This document shows, in pieces, positions 51,849 through 59,693 of a stretch of 64,000 nucleotides of DNA; the first letter of the stretch is position 1, and each line of letters starts with the position of its first letter. This DNA is from a bacterium. Its GTDB lineage: Bacteria > Bacillota > Clostridia > Oscillospirales > Oscillospiraceae. The DNA is taken from assembly GCA_004562395.1 (NCBI GenBank), contig SFQY01000011.1:1-64000 (forward strand), given 5' to 3'. The position numbers and the translations under genes are program-made. The notes below the pieces were generated by a model. The model was not told where the DNA came from. It worked only from the letters and a program-made list of their open reading frames with translations, and did no database searches.

Positions 51849-52878
51849 ACTGGATTTTTCCTTTGAGGACAGCCCCTGGGAGGCGTTCCTGCGGACCCGG
51901 CGTCCCGGAGACACCGTCTCCGCCGCCAACCTTCTGGCCCTGCTGGAAGGGGAGGAGGAGCAGGCTCTGGAGGATGCCCTGGAGGAGCTGGAAGCGGAAG
52001 GCATGGAGTTGAGCCTGTCCGAGCTTCCCCGGGCAGCGGGGACGGGAGAGGCGGCTCTGCGGCTGCGGCAGGAGGTCCAGCTTGTGAAAAAGGGCCTGAA
52101 GCCAAAGGCGCTGGAGCCCAACGATCCCCTGCGGCTGTACCTGGAGGAGGTGGCCGCCATGGGCGTCTCCGGCGACGAGGAGGTCCTGGCCGGCCGCTGC
52201 GCCCGGGGCGACGGGAAGGCCATGGAAGCCCTGACGGAGCTGGGCCTGAAGCGGGTCATTGCCCTGGCCTCGGAGCATGTGGGCTACGGCGTGCTGCTGC
52301 TGGACCTGATCCAGGAGGGCAGTTTGGGCCTGTGGCAGGCGGTTCAGAGCTACCGTTCGGGGGATTATTCCGCTTACCGGGACCGGTGGATCCGGTTTTA
52401 CATGGCCAGAGCGGTGACGCTGCAGGCCCGGGCCAACGGCGTGGGCCAGAAAATGCGCCAGGCTCTGGAGGACTACCGGGCCGTAGACGAGCGGCTGCTG
52501 TCGGAGCTGGGCCGGAATCCCACCCTGGAGGAGATCGCCGGGGAGCTGCATATGACGCTGGAGGAAGCCGCCTCCGTCCGCAAGACACTGGAGGACGCCC
52601 GTCTGCTGGCCCAGGCCAGACAGCCTGTGGAGCCGGAGGAGGAACAGGAGGCTCAGGAGCAGGCCGTGGAGGACACCGCCCTCTTCCAGATGCGCCAGCG
52701 GGTGATGGACCTGCTGTCGGCGGTCAGCGAGGAAGACGCGAAGCTTCTGACATTGCGCTTCGGCCTGGAGGGCGCCAAGCCCTTAAGCCCCGAGGAAGCG
52801 GGCAAGCGCTTAGGCCTGACCCCCGACGAGGTGCTGGCCAAAGAGGCTGCCGCCCTGGCAAAGCTGAGAAACGGATAA
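51841..52878 (+). CDS. Divergent sigma-70-like protein overlapping the sigma gene
   Basis: 345 residues, start codon inside the last codons of the upstream sigma gene. The N-terminus (LLALLEGEEEQALEDALEEL) resembles sigma region 1.1. Region 1.2 (DPLRLYLEEVAAMG) and the core-binding part of region 2 (LLLDLIQEGSLGLWQAVQSY) are recognisable. The -10 segment is degenerate (SAYRDRWIRFYMARAV), and the region 4 recognition helix has lost the usual RVRQ sequence (LTPDEVLAKEAAALAKLR). It may bind core polymerase without normal promoter reading. Translational coupling implies a fixed ratio to the sigma factor. I know of no characterised member. Confidence 0.8.
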   Translation: MNELDFSFEDSPWEAFLRTRRPGDTVSAANLLALLEGEEEQALEDALEELEAEGMELSLSELPRAAGTGEAALRLRQEVQLVKKGLKPKALEPNDPLRLYLEEVAAMGVSGDEEVLAGRCARGDGKAMEALTELGLKRVIALASEHVGYGVLLLDLIQEGSLGLWQAVQSYRSGDYSAYRDRWIRFYMARAVTLQARANGVGQKMRQALEDYRAVDERLLSELGRNPTLEEIAGELHMTLEEAASVRKTLEDARLLAQARQPVEPEEEQEAQEQAVEDTALFQMRQRVMDLLSAVSEEDAKLLTLRFGLEGAKPLSPEEAGKRLGLTPDEVLAKEAAALAKLRNG

Positions 52879-52919
52879 ACGATACCAGCAGTATGCTGTA
52901 ACAGCGAAATCAGATTGGT

Positions 52920-53071
52920 ACCCAACGTAGGGCTTATGTCATGACCCCGCCGACGCACTGCGTTGATCTATGCACCTGGTTAGAAGCAGAATCCATACAA
53001 TATGCATCTGATTTCCACAGGCAGTCACATAGGCTGGTCGGCGGGGTCATGACATAAGCCCTACGTTGGGT
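52920..53071. repeat. Modular inverted-repeat element, module A (copy E6), perfect 35-bp ends
   Basis: 152 bp flanked by perfect 35-bp inverted repeats (52920-52954 and 53037-53071) beginning ACCCAACGTAGGGCTTATGT. The ~80-bp core is AT-rich and unlike other copies. No obvious target-site duplication is seen. Confidence 0.88.
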
Positions 53072-53135
53072 GTTTTCTCAATCCAGGAAATACCATCGTT
53101 ATGCATTCATATCAATATAGAAATGAGGAATCATC

Positions 53136-53816
53136 ATGGCCAAAACCATCTCCATCGCCATTGACGGCCCTGCCGGGGCGGGCAAAAGCACCATCGCCCG
53201 GCGTCTGGCAAAGGAACTGGGATACTATTATGTGGACACCGGGGCGATCTACCGCACCGTGGCCTACTTCTTTGACCTGTGGGGCATCAGCCCCAAGGAT
53301 CTGGACGGCATCACCCGCTACATCGACGAGCTGACCATTGGCATCGAGTACGACGAAGAGGGCGTTCAGCACATGATCATGAACGGCATGGATGTCACCG
53401 CCGACATCCGCACCCAGGACATCTCCCAGAAGGCCAGCCTGGTGTCCGCCCACGCCATCGTCCGGGATCTGCTGCTGGATATGCAGCGGGACATGGCCGC
53501 GAAGCACAATGTGATCATGGACGGCCGGGACATCGGCACCGTGGTGCTGCCTAAGGCCACGGTGAAGATCTTCCTGACGGCCTCCCCGGAGGTCCGGGCC
53601 CACCGCCGCACCAAGGAGCTGCTGGACAAGGGCCAGAAGGCGGATTACCAGCGGATTCTGAAGGAGATCCAGCAGCGGGACTATCAGGACACCCACCGGC
53701 AGGTGGCGCCCCTGAAGGCTGCCCGGGACGCGGTGACGCTGGATACCTCCGAAATGGACCTTGACAGCGTCATCGCCGCCATCAAGGAGATCGTGTCCCG
53801 GAAGGTGGCCCTATGA
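53136..53816 (+). CDS. cmk: Cytidylate kinase
   Basis: 226 residues. P-loop GPAGAGKST (11-19), YVDTGAIYR, and DGRDIGTVVLP with the LID Arg residues that follow (RAHRRTKEL) are the CMP kinase signatures. It phosphorylates CMP and dCMP. The stop overlaps the ATG of ispH-rpsA (ATGA), a conserved clostridial order. Confidence 0.96.
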   Translation: MAKTISIAIDGPAGAGKSTIARRLAKELGYYYVDTGAIYRTVAYFFDLWGISPKDLDGITRYIDELTIGIEYDEEGVQHMIMNGMDVTADIRTQDISQKASLVSAHAIVRDLLLDMQRDMAAKHNVIMDGRDIGTVVLPKATVKIFLTASPEVRAHRRTKELLDKGQKADYQRILKEIQQRDYQDTHRQVAPLKAARDAVTLDTSEMDLDSVIAAIKEIVSRKVAL

Positions 53817-55681
53817 GCGTAACGGTGGCCAAAAATGCCGGCTTCTGCTTCGGCGTCAGCCGGGCGGTGGAGCTGGTGGAGCAGGCAGCCGCGGCGGGAA
53901 AACGCGTGGTAACCCTGGGGCCCATTATCCACAACCGCCATGTGGTGGAACGGTTCCGGCAGATGGGCGTGGGGGTCATTGAGGCCCCGGAGGAGGCGGA
54001 ACCCGGGGACACGGTGATCATTCGCTCCCACGGCGTCAGCCGGGCGGTGTACCGGAATCTGGAGGAACGGGGCGTGGAGATCATCGACGCCACCTGCCCC
54101 TTCGTCAAGCGGATTCACGGCATCGTCAGCCGGGCGGCGGAGGAGGGACGGCTGAGCATCATCATCGGCACCCCCACCCACCCGGAGGTGGAGGGCATTG
54201 CCGGCTGGTGCGGCGAATATCGGGTCTTTGAGAGCCTGGAAGATCTGAAAAACTGGGCCGAATCCCGGGAGGATCTTAAGAATTCGGCAATTTGCATGGT
54301 TTCACAGACAACTTCCACTGAATCTTTGTGGAAATCGTGCGGAAATTTTGCAAAAAAACAGTTTACTAACTTGAAAATTTTTGATACAATATGTAGAGCA
54401 ACTGAGTATAGGCAAAGCGAAGCAGCGCAGTTAAGTGAAATCTGTCAAGCAATGGTCGTTGTCGGAGATCTCAAAAGTTCCAACACAGGCCGTCTCGCTA
54501 TGATTTGCCGAGAACACTGCGGCAAGGTCTTCCTGGTGGACAACGCCACGGAGCTGAAAGCGGAAGACTTTCGCGGTGTCACCGATGTTGGAATCACTGC
54601 CGGTGCGTCAACTCCGGCGTGGATTATAAAGGAGGTCAACAAGACTATGAGCGAAATTACCAATGTTGAGGCTGTGCAGGAGGAGAACTTTGCCGAGCTT
54701 CTCGAGCAGTCCGATCTTGGCACCAAGCATGCCGGCTATATTCCTTATGATGAAGTCAGCACCGATCCCTCTGTGAAGCCCGAGGACATCCTGAAGGTGG
54801 GCGACGAGATCGAGGTCTTCGTGGTTCGCGTCAACGATCAGGAAGGCACCGTGCAGCTGTCCAAGAAGAAGCTGGACGGCCTGAAGGTCTGGGACGACAT
54901 GGCCCAGTGGGTGGAGGACAAGACCACCGTCGAAGGCGTCATCACCGAGGAGAACAAGGGCGGCCTGGTGGCCAATGTGAAGGGCATCCGGGTGTTTATC
55001 CCCGCTTCCCAGTCCGGCATCGCCAAGGGCGGCGACATGGCCGGCATGGTGGGCAAGACCGTGCAGATGAAGGTCACCGAGGTCAACCGTGCCCGCCGCC
55101 GTGTCATCGGCTCCATCCGCGCCGTCACCTCCGAGGCCCGCAAGGCTGCTCAGGAGAAGATCTGGGCGGAGATCGAGAACGGCAAGAAGTACCACGGCGT
55201 TGTGAAGTCCCTGACTTCCTACGGCGCTTTCGTGGACATCGGCGGTGTGGACGGCATGGTCCATGTTTCCGAGCTGAGCTGGAACCGGATCAAGACTCCC
55301 GCCGACGTTGTGAAGGTTGGCGACGAGATCGACGTTTACGTCATCTCCTTCGATCCCGAGAAGCACAAGATCTCCCTGGGCTACAAGACCGCCGAGATGA
55401 ACCCCTGGAACCAGTTCATGACCAAGTACGCCGTGGGCGACGTGGTGGATGCCAAGGTTGTCAAGCTGATGACCTTCGGTGCCTTCGCCGAGATCCTGCC
55501 CGGTGTTGACGGCCTGATCCATATCTCCCAGATCGCGGACCGCCGCATCGGCAAGCCCGAGGATGTGCTGTCCGAGGGTCAGGAGGTCAAGGTCAAGATC
55601 ACCGACGTTGACGCCGAGAACAAGCGCATCTCCCTGTCCATCCGCGCTCTGCTGGAAGAGGCTGCTGAGGACGCCGAGTAA
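53813..55681 (+). CDS. ispH-rpsA: Bifunctional IspH (HMBPP reductase) / ribosomal protein S1 fusion
   Basis: 622 residues. Residues 1-278 are IspH with the three Fe-S ligands Cys12 (NAGFCFGV), Cys95 (DATCPFV) and Cys194 (DTICRAT); it makes IPP and DMAPP in the MEP pathway. Residues 279-622 are a four-domain S1 (S1 motifs near GDEIEVFVVRVND, GVITEENKGGLVANVKG, GVVKSLTSYGAFVDIGG, AKVVKLMTFGAFAEI). The fusion is known in Clostridia. At the junction, AAAGGAGGT is followed by an in-frame ATG (54647), and a promoter-like sequence lies at 54362, so S1 could also be made alone. Bases 54280-54480 are markedly AT-rich relative to the flanks. Confidence 0.93.
   Translation: MSVTVAKNAGFCFGVSRAVELVEQAAAAGKRVVTLGPIIHNRHVVERFRQMGVGVIEAPEEAEPGDTVIIRSHGVSRAVYRNLEERGVEIIDATCPFVKRIHGIVSRAAEEGRLSIIIGTPTHPEVEGIAGWCGEYRVFESLEDLKNWAESREDLKNSAICMVSQTTSTESLWKSCGNFAKKQFTNLKIFDTICRATEYRQSEAAQLSEICQAMVVVGDLKSSNTGRLAMICREHCGKVFLVDNATELKAEDFRGVTDVGITAGASTPAWIIKEVNKTMSEITNVEAVQEENFAELLEQSDLGTKHAGYIPYDEVSTDPSVKPEDILKVGDEIEVFVVRVNDQEGTVQLSKKKLDGLKVWDDMAQWVEDKTTVEGVITEENKGGLVANVKGIRVFIPASQSGIAKGGDMAGMVGKTVQMKVTEVNRARRRVIGSIRAVTSEARKAAQEKIWAEIENGKKYHGVVKSLTSYGAFVDIGGVDGMVHVSELSWNRIKTPADVVKVGDEIDVYVISFDPEKHKISLGYKTAEMNPWNQFMTKYAVGDVVDAKVVKLMTFGAFAEILPGVDGLIHISQIADRRIGKPEDVLSEGQEVKVKITDVDAENKRISLSIRALLEEAAEDAE
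54362..54390 (+). promoter_or_regulatory. Possible internal promoter for rpsA inside ispH
   Basis: TTTACT, 17-base spacer, TACAAT within an AT-rich segment of the coding sequence. It is followed 250 bp later by AAAGGAGGT at 54628-54636 and ATG 54647 at the S1 boundary. Confidence 0.55.
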
Positions 55682-55692
55682 TTTGCAACAAG

Positions 55693-55727
55693 ATACCGGG
55701 GCTGCGCGCGTAGCCCCGGTATTTTTT
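55693..55727 (+). terminator. Rho-independent terminator of cmk-ispH-rpsA
   Basis: ATACCGGGGCT pairs with AGCCCCGGTAT across 8 bases, then a run of T. Confidence 0.93.
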
Positions 55728-55770
55728 CGCAGGAGGCAGTGGTTTCCCCTGCCGGAAATTCACCCGCAAA

Positions 55771-56020
55771 GGATCGTTTATCTTAAGTAATGGACGCACC
55801 CCAAAACCTTCCCCCCTCGGGGGAAGGTGCCCCAGTGTGCACACTGGGGCGGATGAGGGGCCACCGCACCAAAGGGGTTAACGTAGGTAAACAGGAGTAA
55901 CCTGTTGGAAATTCTCTATTTTTCGTTACGTCTGCGGTAATTGCTACGTTTTCCCCTCATCCGTCACGGCTTCGCCGTGCCACCTTCCCCCGAGGAGGAA
56001 GGTTCTGGAGCGTAAACGAG
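55771..56020. repeat. Modular inverted-repeat element, module B (copy F5)
   Basis: 250 bp. The ends are GATCGTTTA-type and, inverted, CTCGTTTAC; inside, AACCTTCCCCCCTCGGGGGA followed by GCCCCAGTGTGCACACTGGG and GCGGATGAGG is opposed by CCTCATCCGTCACGGCTTCG and CCTTCCCCCGAGGAGGAAGG. The gap 55682-56178 otherwise holds only the rpsA terminator. Confidence 0.8.
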
Positions 56021-56178
56021 CCTTTACCGCAATAACGATACCGGGCTTTTCGGGAAATCAGCGATTCCCGATGTCCCGGACACCCGCGAACCGATCGCCT
56101 ACGAACGCATTCTCATGGAGAAGCACCGTAAAATCGCCGGACCTCCGGCTCAAATCCACAGAAAAGGAGTATATTCAC

Positions 56179-56460
56179 ATGGTCAAGCACATCGTTCTGT
56201 ATACCTTCAAGGAGGGCGTTGACAAAGACGACGCCGTGAAGCTCATTGCCTCCGTCCTGGAGCCCCTGGTGGGAAAGATCCCCGGTTTGCTGCATCTGGA
56301 GATCCGCAGGGCCTTCAACGGCATGGACTACGCTCTGTATTCCGAGTTTGAGAGCCGGGAAGCCCTCAGCGCCTACGCCGTCCATCCTCTGCACCAGGAG
56401 GCCAAGACCCACTTCTTCCACCTGTTGGATTCCCGGGTGGCCGCGGACTACGAGGCGTAA
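56179..56460 (+). CDS. Dabb (stress-responsive A/B barrel) domain protein
   Basis: 93 residues, a single ferredoxin-like Dabb domain: MVKHIVLYTFKEGVDKD, GLLHLEIRRAFNGMDYALYS, AYAVHPLHQEAK. AAAAGGAG lies 9 bases before ATG; the frame upstream is repeat-adjacent non-coding sequence. Dabb proteins form dimers; functions vary and none is assigned here. It probably shares a transcript with the ACT-UPF0210 pair. Confidence 0.88.
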   Translation: MVKHIVLYTFKEGVDKDDAVKLIASVLEPLVGKIPGLLHLEIRRAFNGMDYALYSEFESREALSAYAVHPLHQEAKTHFFHLLDSRVAADYEA

Positions 56461-56513
56461 GGAAGCTTTTCCCCGGAGTGGACTGATACGGATATCGAAA
56501 AGGAGAAAAACAC

Positions 56514-56783
56514 ATGAAAGCAATCGTAACCGTGGTGGGCAAGGACCGGGTGGGCATCATCGCCGGAGTCTGCACCGCCCTGGCCGGGTTCAACGTCAAC
56601 GTCCTGGACATCAGCCAGACCGTCATGCAGGGCTACTTCACCATGATGATGGCCGTGGAGGTCTCCGGGTGCAATGTCCCCCTGGCCGAGCTGGTCACCC
56701 GCATGGACGAGATCGGCAGGGATATGGGCCTGTCCATCCGTGTTCAGCGGGAGGACATCTTCGAAGCCATGCACCGGATCTGA
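56514..56783 (+). CDS. ACT domain protein (UPF0237)
   Basis: 89 residues, one ACT domain (KAIVTVVGKDRVGIIAGVCT; VNVLDISQTVMQGYF). UPF0237 proteins are almost always encoded just upstream of UPF0210, as here (11 bp gap). ACT domains bind amino acids or similar ligands, so it probably regulates or escorts its partner. AAAAGGAG precedes ATG. Confidence 0.93.
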   Translation: MKAIVTVVGKDRVGIIAGVCTALAGFNVNVLDISQTVMQGYFTMMMAVEVSGCNVPLAELVTRMDEIGRDMGLSIRVQREDIFEAMHRI

Positions 56784-56794
56784 GGTGATATGCC

Positions 56795-58153
56795 ATGCTG
56801 AATCAGAAGGACATCCTGGCAACCCAGGATATGATCGACAAGCGGCATCTGGACATCCGGACCATCACCATGGGCATCAGCCTCCTGGACTGCTGCGACC
56901 CGGATCTGAAGACCTGCTGCCATAAGATTTACAGCAAGATCACCCGCTGCGCCAAAGACCTGGTGAAGGTGGGCGAGGACATTGAGAAGGAATTCGGCAT
57001 TCCCATCGTCAACAAGCGGATCTCCGTCACCCCCATCTCCATAGTGGCCGGTTCCTGCGAAACGGAATCCTATGTGGAGATCGCCAAAACCCTGGACGCT
57101 GCCGCGAAGGTCTGCGGGGTCAACTTCATCGGCGGCTTTTCCGCCCTGGTCCAGAAGGGCTGCACGGCAGGGGACTGGAAGCTGATCCGTTCCATTCCCG
57201 AGGCCATGGCGGCCACGGAGCGGGTCTGCGCCAGCGTCAATGTGGGCTCCACCAGGGCGGGCATCAACATGGACGCCGTGGCGGAAATGGGCAGGATCGT
57301 CAAGAAGACCGCCCAGCTGACTGCCGATAACGACGGCCTGGGCTGTGCCAAGGTGGTGGTATTCGCCAACGCGGTGGAGGACAACCCCTTCATGGCCGGT
57401 GCCTTCCACGGCGTGGGAGAGCCGGAGTGCGTGCTGAACGTGGGCGTCTCCGGTCCCGGCGTGGTGTATCACGCTCTGCAGAGCGTCAAGGGACAGCCCT
57501 TTGACGTGGTGGCGGAGACCATCAAGAAGACCGCCTTCCAGATCACCCGTATGGGCCAGCTGGTGGGCCAGGAGGCCTCCCGCCGCCTGGGGATCCCCTT
57601 CGGCATCGTGGACCTGAGTCTCGCGCCCACCCCCGCGGTGGGGGACAGCGTGGCCCGGATCCTGGAGGAGATGGGCCTGGAGGTCTGCGGCACCCACGGC
57701 ACCACGGCGGCTCTGGCATTGCTGAACGACGCGGTGAAAAAGGGCGGCGTCATGGCCTCCAACCACGTGGGCGGCCTGTCCGGCGCCTTTATCCCCGTGT
57801 CCGAGGACGAGGGCATGATCGCCGCGGCGGAGTCCGGCACCCTGGTGCTGGATAAGCTGGAAGCCATGACCTGCGTGTGCAGCGTGGGCCTGGACATGAT
57901 CGCGGTGCCGGGGGATACCTCCGCCGCCACCATCTCCGCCATCATCGCCGACGAGGCCGCCATCGGCATGGTCAATTCCAAGACCACCGCCGTGCGGATT
58001 ATCCCCGCCCCCGGCAAGGTGGTGGGTGACCGGGTGGAAATGGGCGGACTGCTGGGCAGCGCTCCGGTGATGCCCGTTCACGACAAGTCCAGCGAGAACT
58101 TCGTCGCCCGTGGCGGCCGGATCCCCGCACCGCTGCAGAGCCTGAAGAACTGA
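56795..58153 (+). CDS. UPF0210 (DUF711, PFL-like) protein
   Basis: 452 residues, the usual length. SVTPISIVAGSCETESYVEI, GVNFIGGFSALVQKG, CASVNVGSTRAGINMDAV and APTPAVGDSVARILEEMG are family signatures. It has a pyruvate-formate-lyase-like fold but lacks the glycyl radical apparatus; the reaction is unknown. GAGGTGA precedes ATG. It pairs with the ACT protein. Confidence 0.93.
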   Translation: MLNQKDILATQDMIDKRHLDIRTITMGISLLDCCDPDLKTCCHKIYSKITRCAKDLVKVGEDIEKEFGIPIVNKRISVTPISIVAGSCETESYVEIAKTLDAAAKVCGVNFIGGFSALVQKGCTAGDWKLIRSIPEAMAATERVCASVNVGSTRAGINMDAVAEMGRIVKKTAQLTADNDGLGCAKVVVFANAVEDNPFMAGAFHGVGEPECVLNVGVSGPGVVYHALQSVKGQPFDVVAETIKKTAFQITRMGQLVGQEASRRLGIPFGIVDLSLAPTPAVGDSVARILEEMGLEVCGTHGTTAALALLNDAVKKGGVMASNHVGGLSGAFIPVSEDEGMIAAAESGTLVLDKLEAMTCVCSVGLDMIAVPGDTSAATISAIIADEAAIGMVNSKTTAVRIIPAPGKVVGDRVEMGGLLGSAPVMPVHDKSSENFVARGGRIPAPLQSLKN

Positions 58154-58256
58154 TTTCGAGGGAACACCAGAGGACTGCGCAAAGTGGATGGGAAGAACAA
58201 AACTATTCAGCCGTACCCTATATTCCCCATATAAATGATCGTTTAGCGGCCCAATG

Positions 58257-58276
58257 GCCCCCTCTGATGAGGGGGC
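58257..58276. terminator. Hairpin downstream of UPF0210
   Basis: GCCCCCTC pairs with GAGGGGGC across TGAT but no U-tract follows. It is part of a repeat-like segment (GATCGTTTAGC at 58238 matches the terminal motif of the modular elements). It could stop or stabilise the transcript. Confidence 0.4.
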
Positions 58277-58392
58277 TGTCAGCGAAGCTGACTGGGGGAG
58301 AGAAAGCCTGAAAGCTTTCGCATTCCTGGTAGCGCACATCTCTTTCGCGTTGAAAAAGGGGCTGTTCAGAAAGTCTCCGAAAAAACAGCAAG

Positions 58393-58468
58393 GGGCTGCC
58401 TCACTAAGGTAAAAGTACACAAATGACAGTTCTTTTATTTGTGCAATTTAACTTTAGTGAGACAGCCC
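58393..58468. repeat. Long imperfect hairpin element downstream of the U32 gene
   Basis: Arms GGGCTGCCTCACTAAGGTAA... and, inverted, GGGCTGTCTCACTAAAGTTA... of ~32 bp flank a 10-base loop; CCCTTTTT follows on the plus strand. A half copy is at 27722-27770. It lies at the 3' end of the tmk-U32 operon and may double as its terminator. The gap 58154-58475 holds no gene. Confidence 0.75.
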
Positions 58469-58475
58469 TTTTTGA

Positions 58476-59693
58476 TCATTTCGCGGACAGGTCCACGCTT
58501 CTTCGGAGGATCGAATGGGCGGGAACGGGTCTGGGCAGGGGAATGGTGAATTTCATCTGAGGGGTTCTGGGCTCCTCCAGGGGATTCCCCTGGGCGTCGG
58601 CCATATTCCCGGCCACAATGGGGAAGGGCCGCAGGTCGGGGCCAACCACTTCCAGCGCGTCCCCTGCGCGGAATTTGTTGTTCAGGCTGCATACCGCGAT
58701 ACCGTTTTCGTCGCAGGATTCCACTTTGGCGCAGATCTGCCAGTCCCGGATGTAGCGGGAATTTTCCACATACTGCCCCGGCTGGCCATAATAGAAGCCG
58801 GTGGAGTAGACCCGGTGGGACACATGCTCCACCTCGTCCCGCCAGACAGGGTCCAGGGGACGGCCCGCGAAGGCGTCGTCGATGCAGTGCCGGTAGGCTC
58901 CCGTGACGATGGCGGCGTAGTAGGCGGACTTGGCCCGGCCCTCCACCTTGATGCAGTCCACCCCGGCCTCCATCAGGTCATCCAGGTGGTCGATCATACA
59001 CATATCCCGGGAATTTAAAATGTAGGTTCCCTTATCGTCCTCAAAAACCGGGAAATACTCCCCGGGACGCTTTTCCTCCATCAGGGCGTACTGGTACCGG
59101 CAGGGCTGGGCGCAGGCACCCCGGTTGGAGTCCCGGCCGGTCATGTAGTTGCTCAGCAGGCACCGGCCGGAGTAGCTGACGCACATGGCCCCGTGGCCGA
59201 AGGTCTCGATCTCCAGCCTGGGATCCACCTTCTGCCGAATGGTGCGGATCTCCTTCAGGCTCAGCTCCCGGGCCAGAACCACCCGGCTGGCGCCCAGGTC
59301 AAACCAGGCCTGGGCGCATTCGTAGTTGGCGATGGACTGCTGGGTGGAAATGTGACGCTGGCAGTGGGGCGCGTATTTCCCCGCCAGGGTAAAGGCGCCC
59401 AGGTCAGCCAGGATCAGAGCGTCCACCCCCGCCGCCTCCAGCTGCTCCAGGTACCGGGGCAGTTGGGCGGCTTCGTCGTTTCTGGGCATGGTGTTCACGG
59501 TGACGTGGCATTTTACGCCCCGGTCATGGGCGTATTTCACCGCCAGGGGCAGCTCCTCGGGGGTGAAATTCCCCGCGAAGGAGCGCATACCGAAGCTGGT
59601 CCCGGCGAGATACACCGCGTCCGCGCCGTACAGCACCGCCATTTTCAGCCGTTCCATATCCCCGGCGGGACTGAGTAATTCCAGTTTCTTCAT
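58476..59693 (-). CDS. U32 family peptidase / tRNA hydroxylation protein
   Basis: 405 residues. The U32 signature is complete: IETFGHGAMCVSYSGRCLLS, then RDSNRGACAQPCRYQY, with conserved Cys residues. ELLSPAGDMERLKMAVLYGA opens the TIM barrel. Members such as TrhP are needed for 5-hydroxyuridine in tRNA rather than being proven peptidases. The ATG at 59693 overlaps the mltG stop by one base (TGATG), so it is the last gene of the tmk operon by coupling. Confidence 0.92.
   Translation of the reverse strand: MKKLELLSPAGDMERLKMAVLYGADAVYLAGTSFGMRSFAGNFTPEELPLAVKYAHDRGVKCHVTVNTMPRNDEAAQLPRYLEQLEAAGVDALILADLGAFTLAGKYAPHCQRHISTQQSIANYECAQAWFDLGASRVVLARELSLKEIRTIRQKVDPRLEIETFGHGAMCVSYSGRCLLSNYMTGRDSNRGACAQPCRYQYALMEEKRPGEYFPVFEDDKGTYILNSRDMCMIDHLDDLMEAGVDCIKVEGRAKSAYYAAIVTGAYRHCIDDAFAGRPLDPVWRDEVEHVSHRVYSTGFYYGQPGQYVENSRYIRDWQICAKVESCDENGIAVCSLNNKFRAGDALEVVGPDLRPFPIVAGNMADAQGNPLEEPRTPQMKFTIPLPRPVPAHSILRRSVDLSAK

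Noticed and set aside
56744..58420. A 558-codon minus-strand open frame
   Set aside because: It is antisense to the UPF0210 gene, His/Gly-rich with no motifs.
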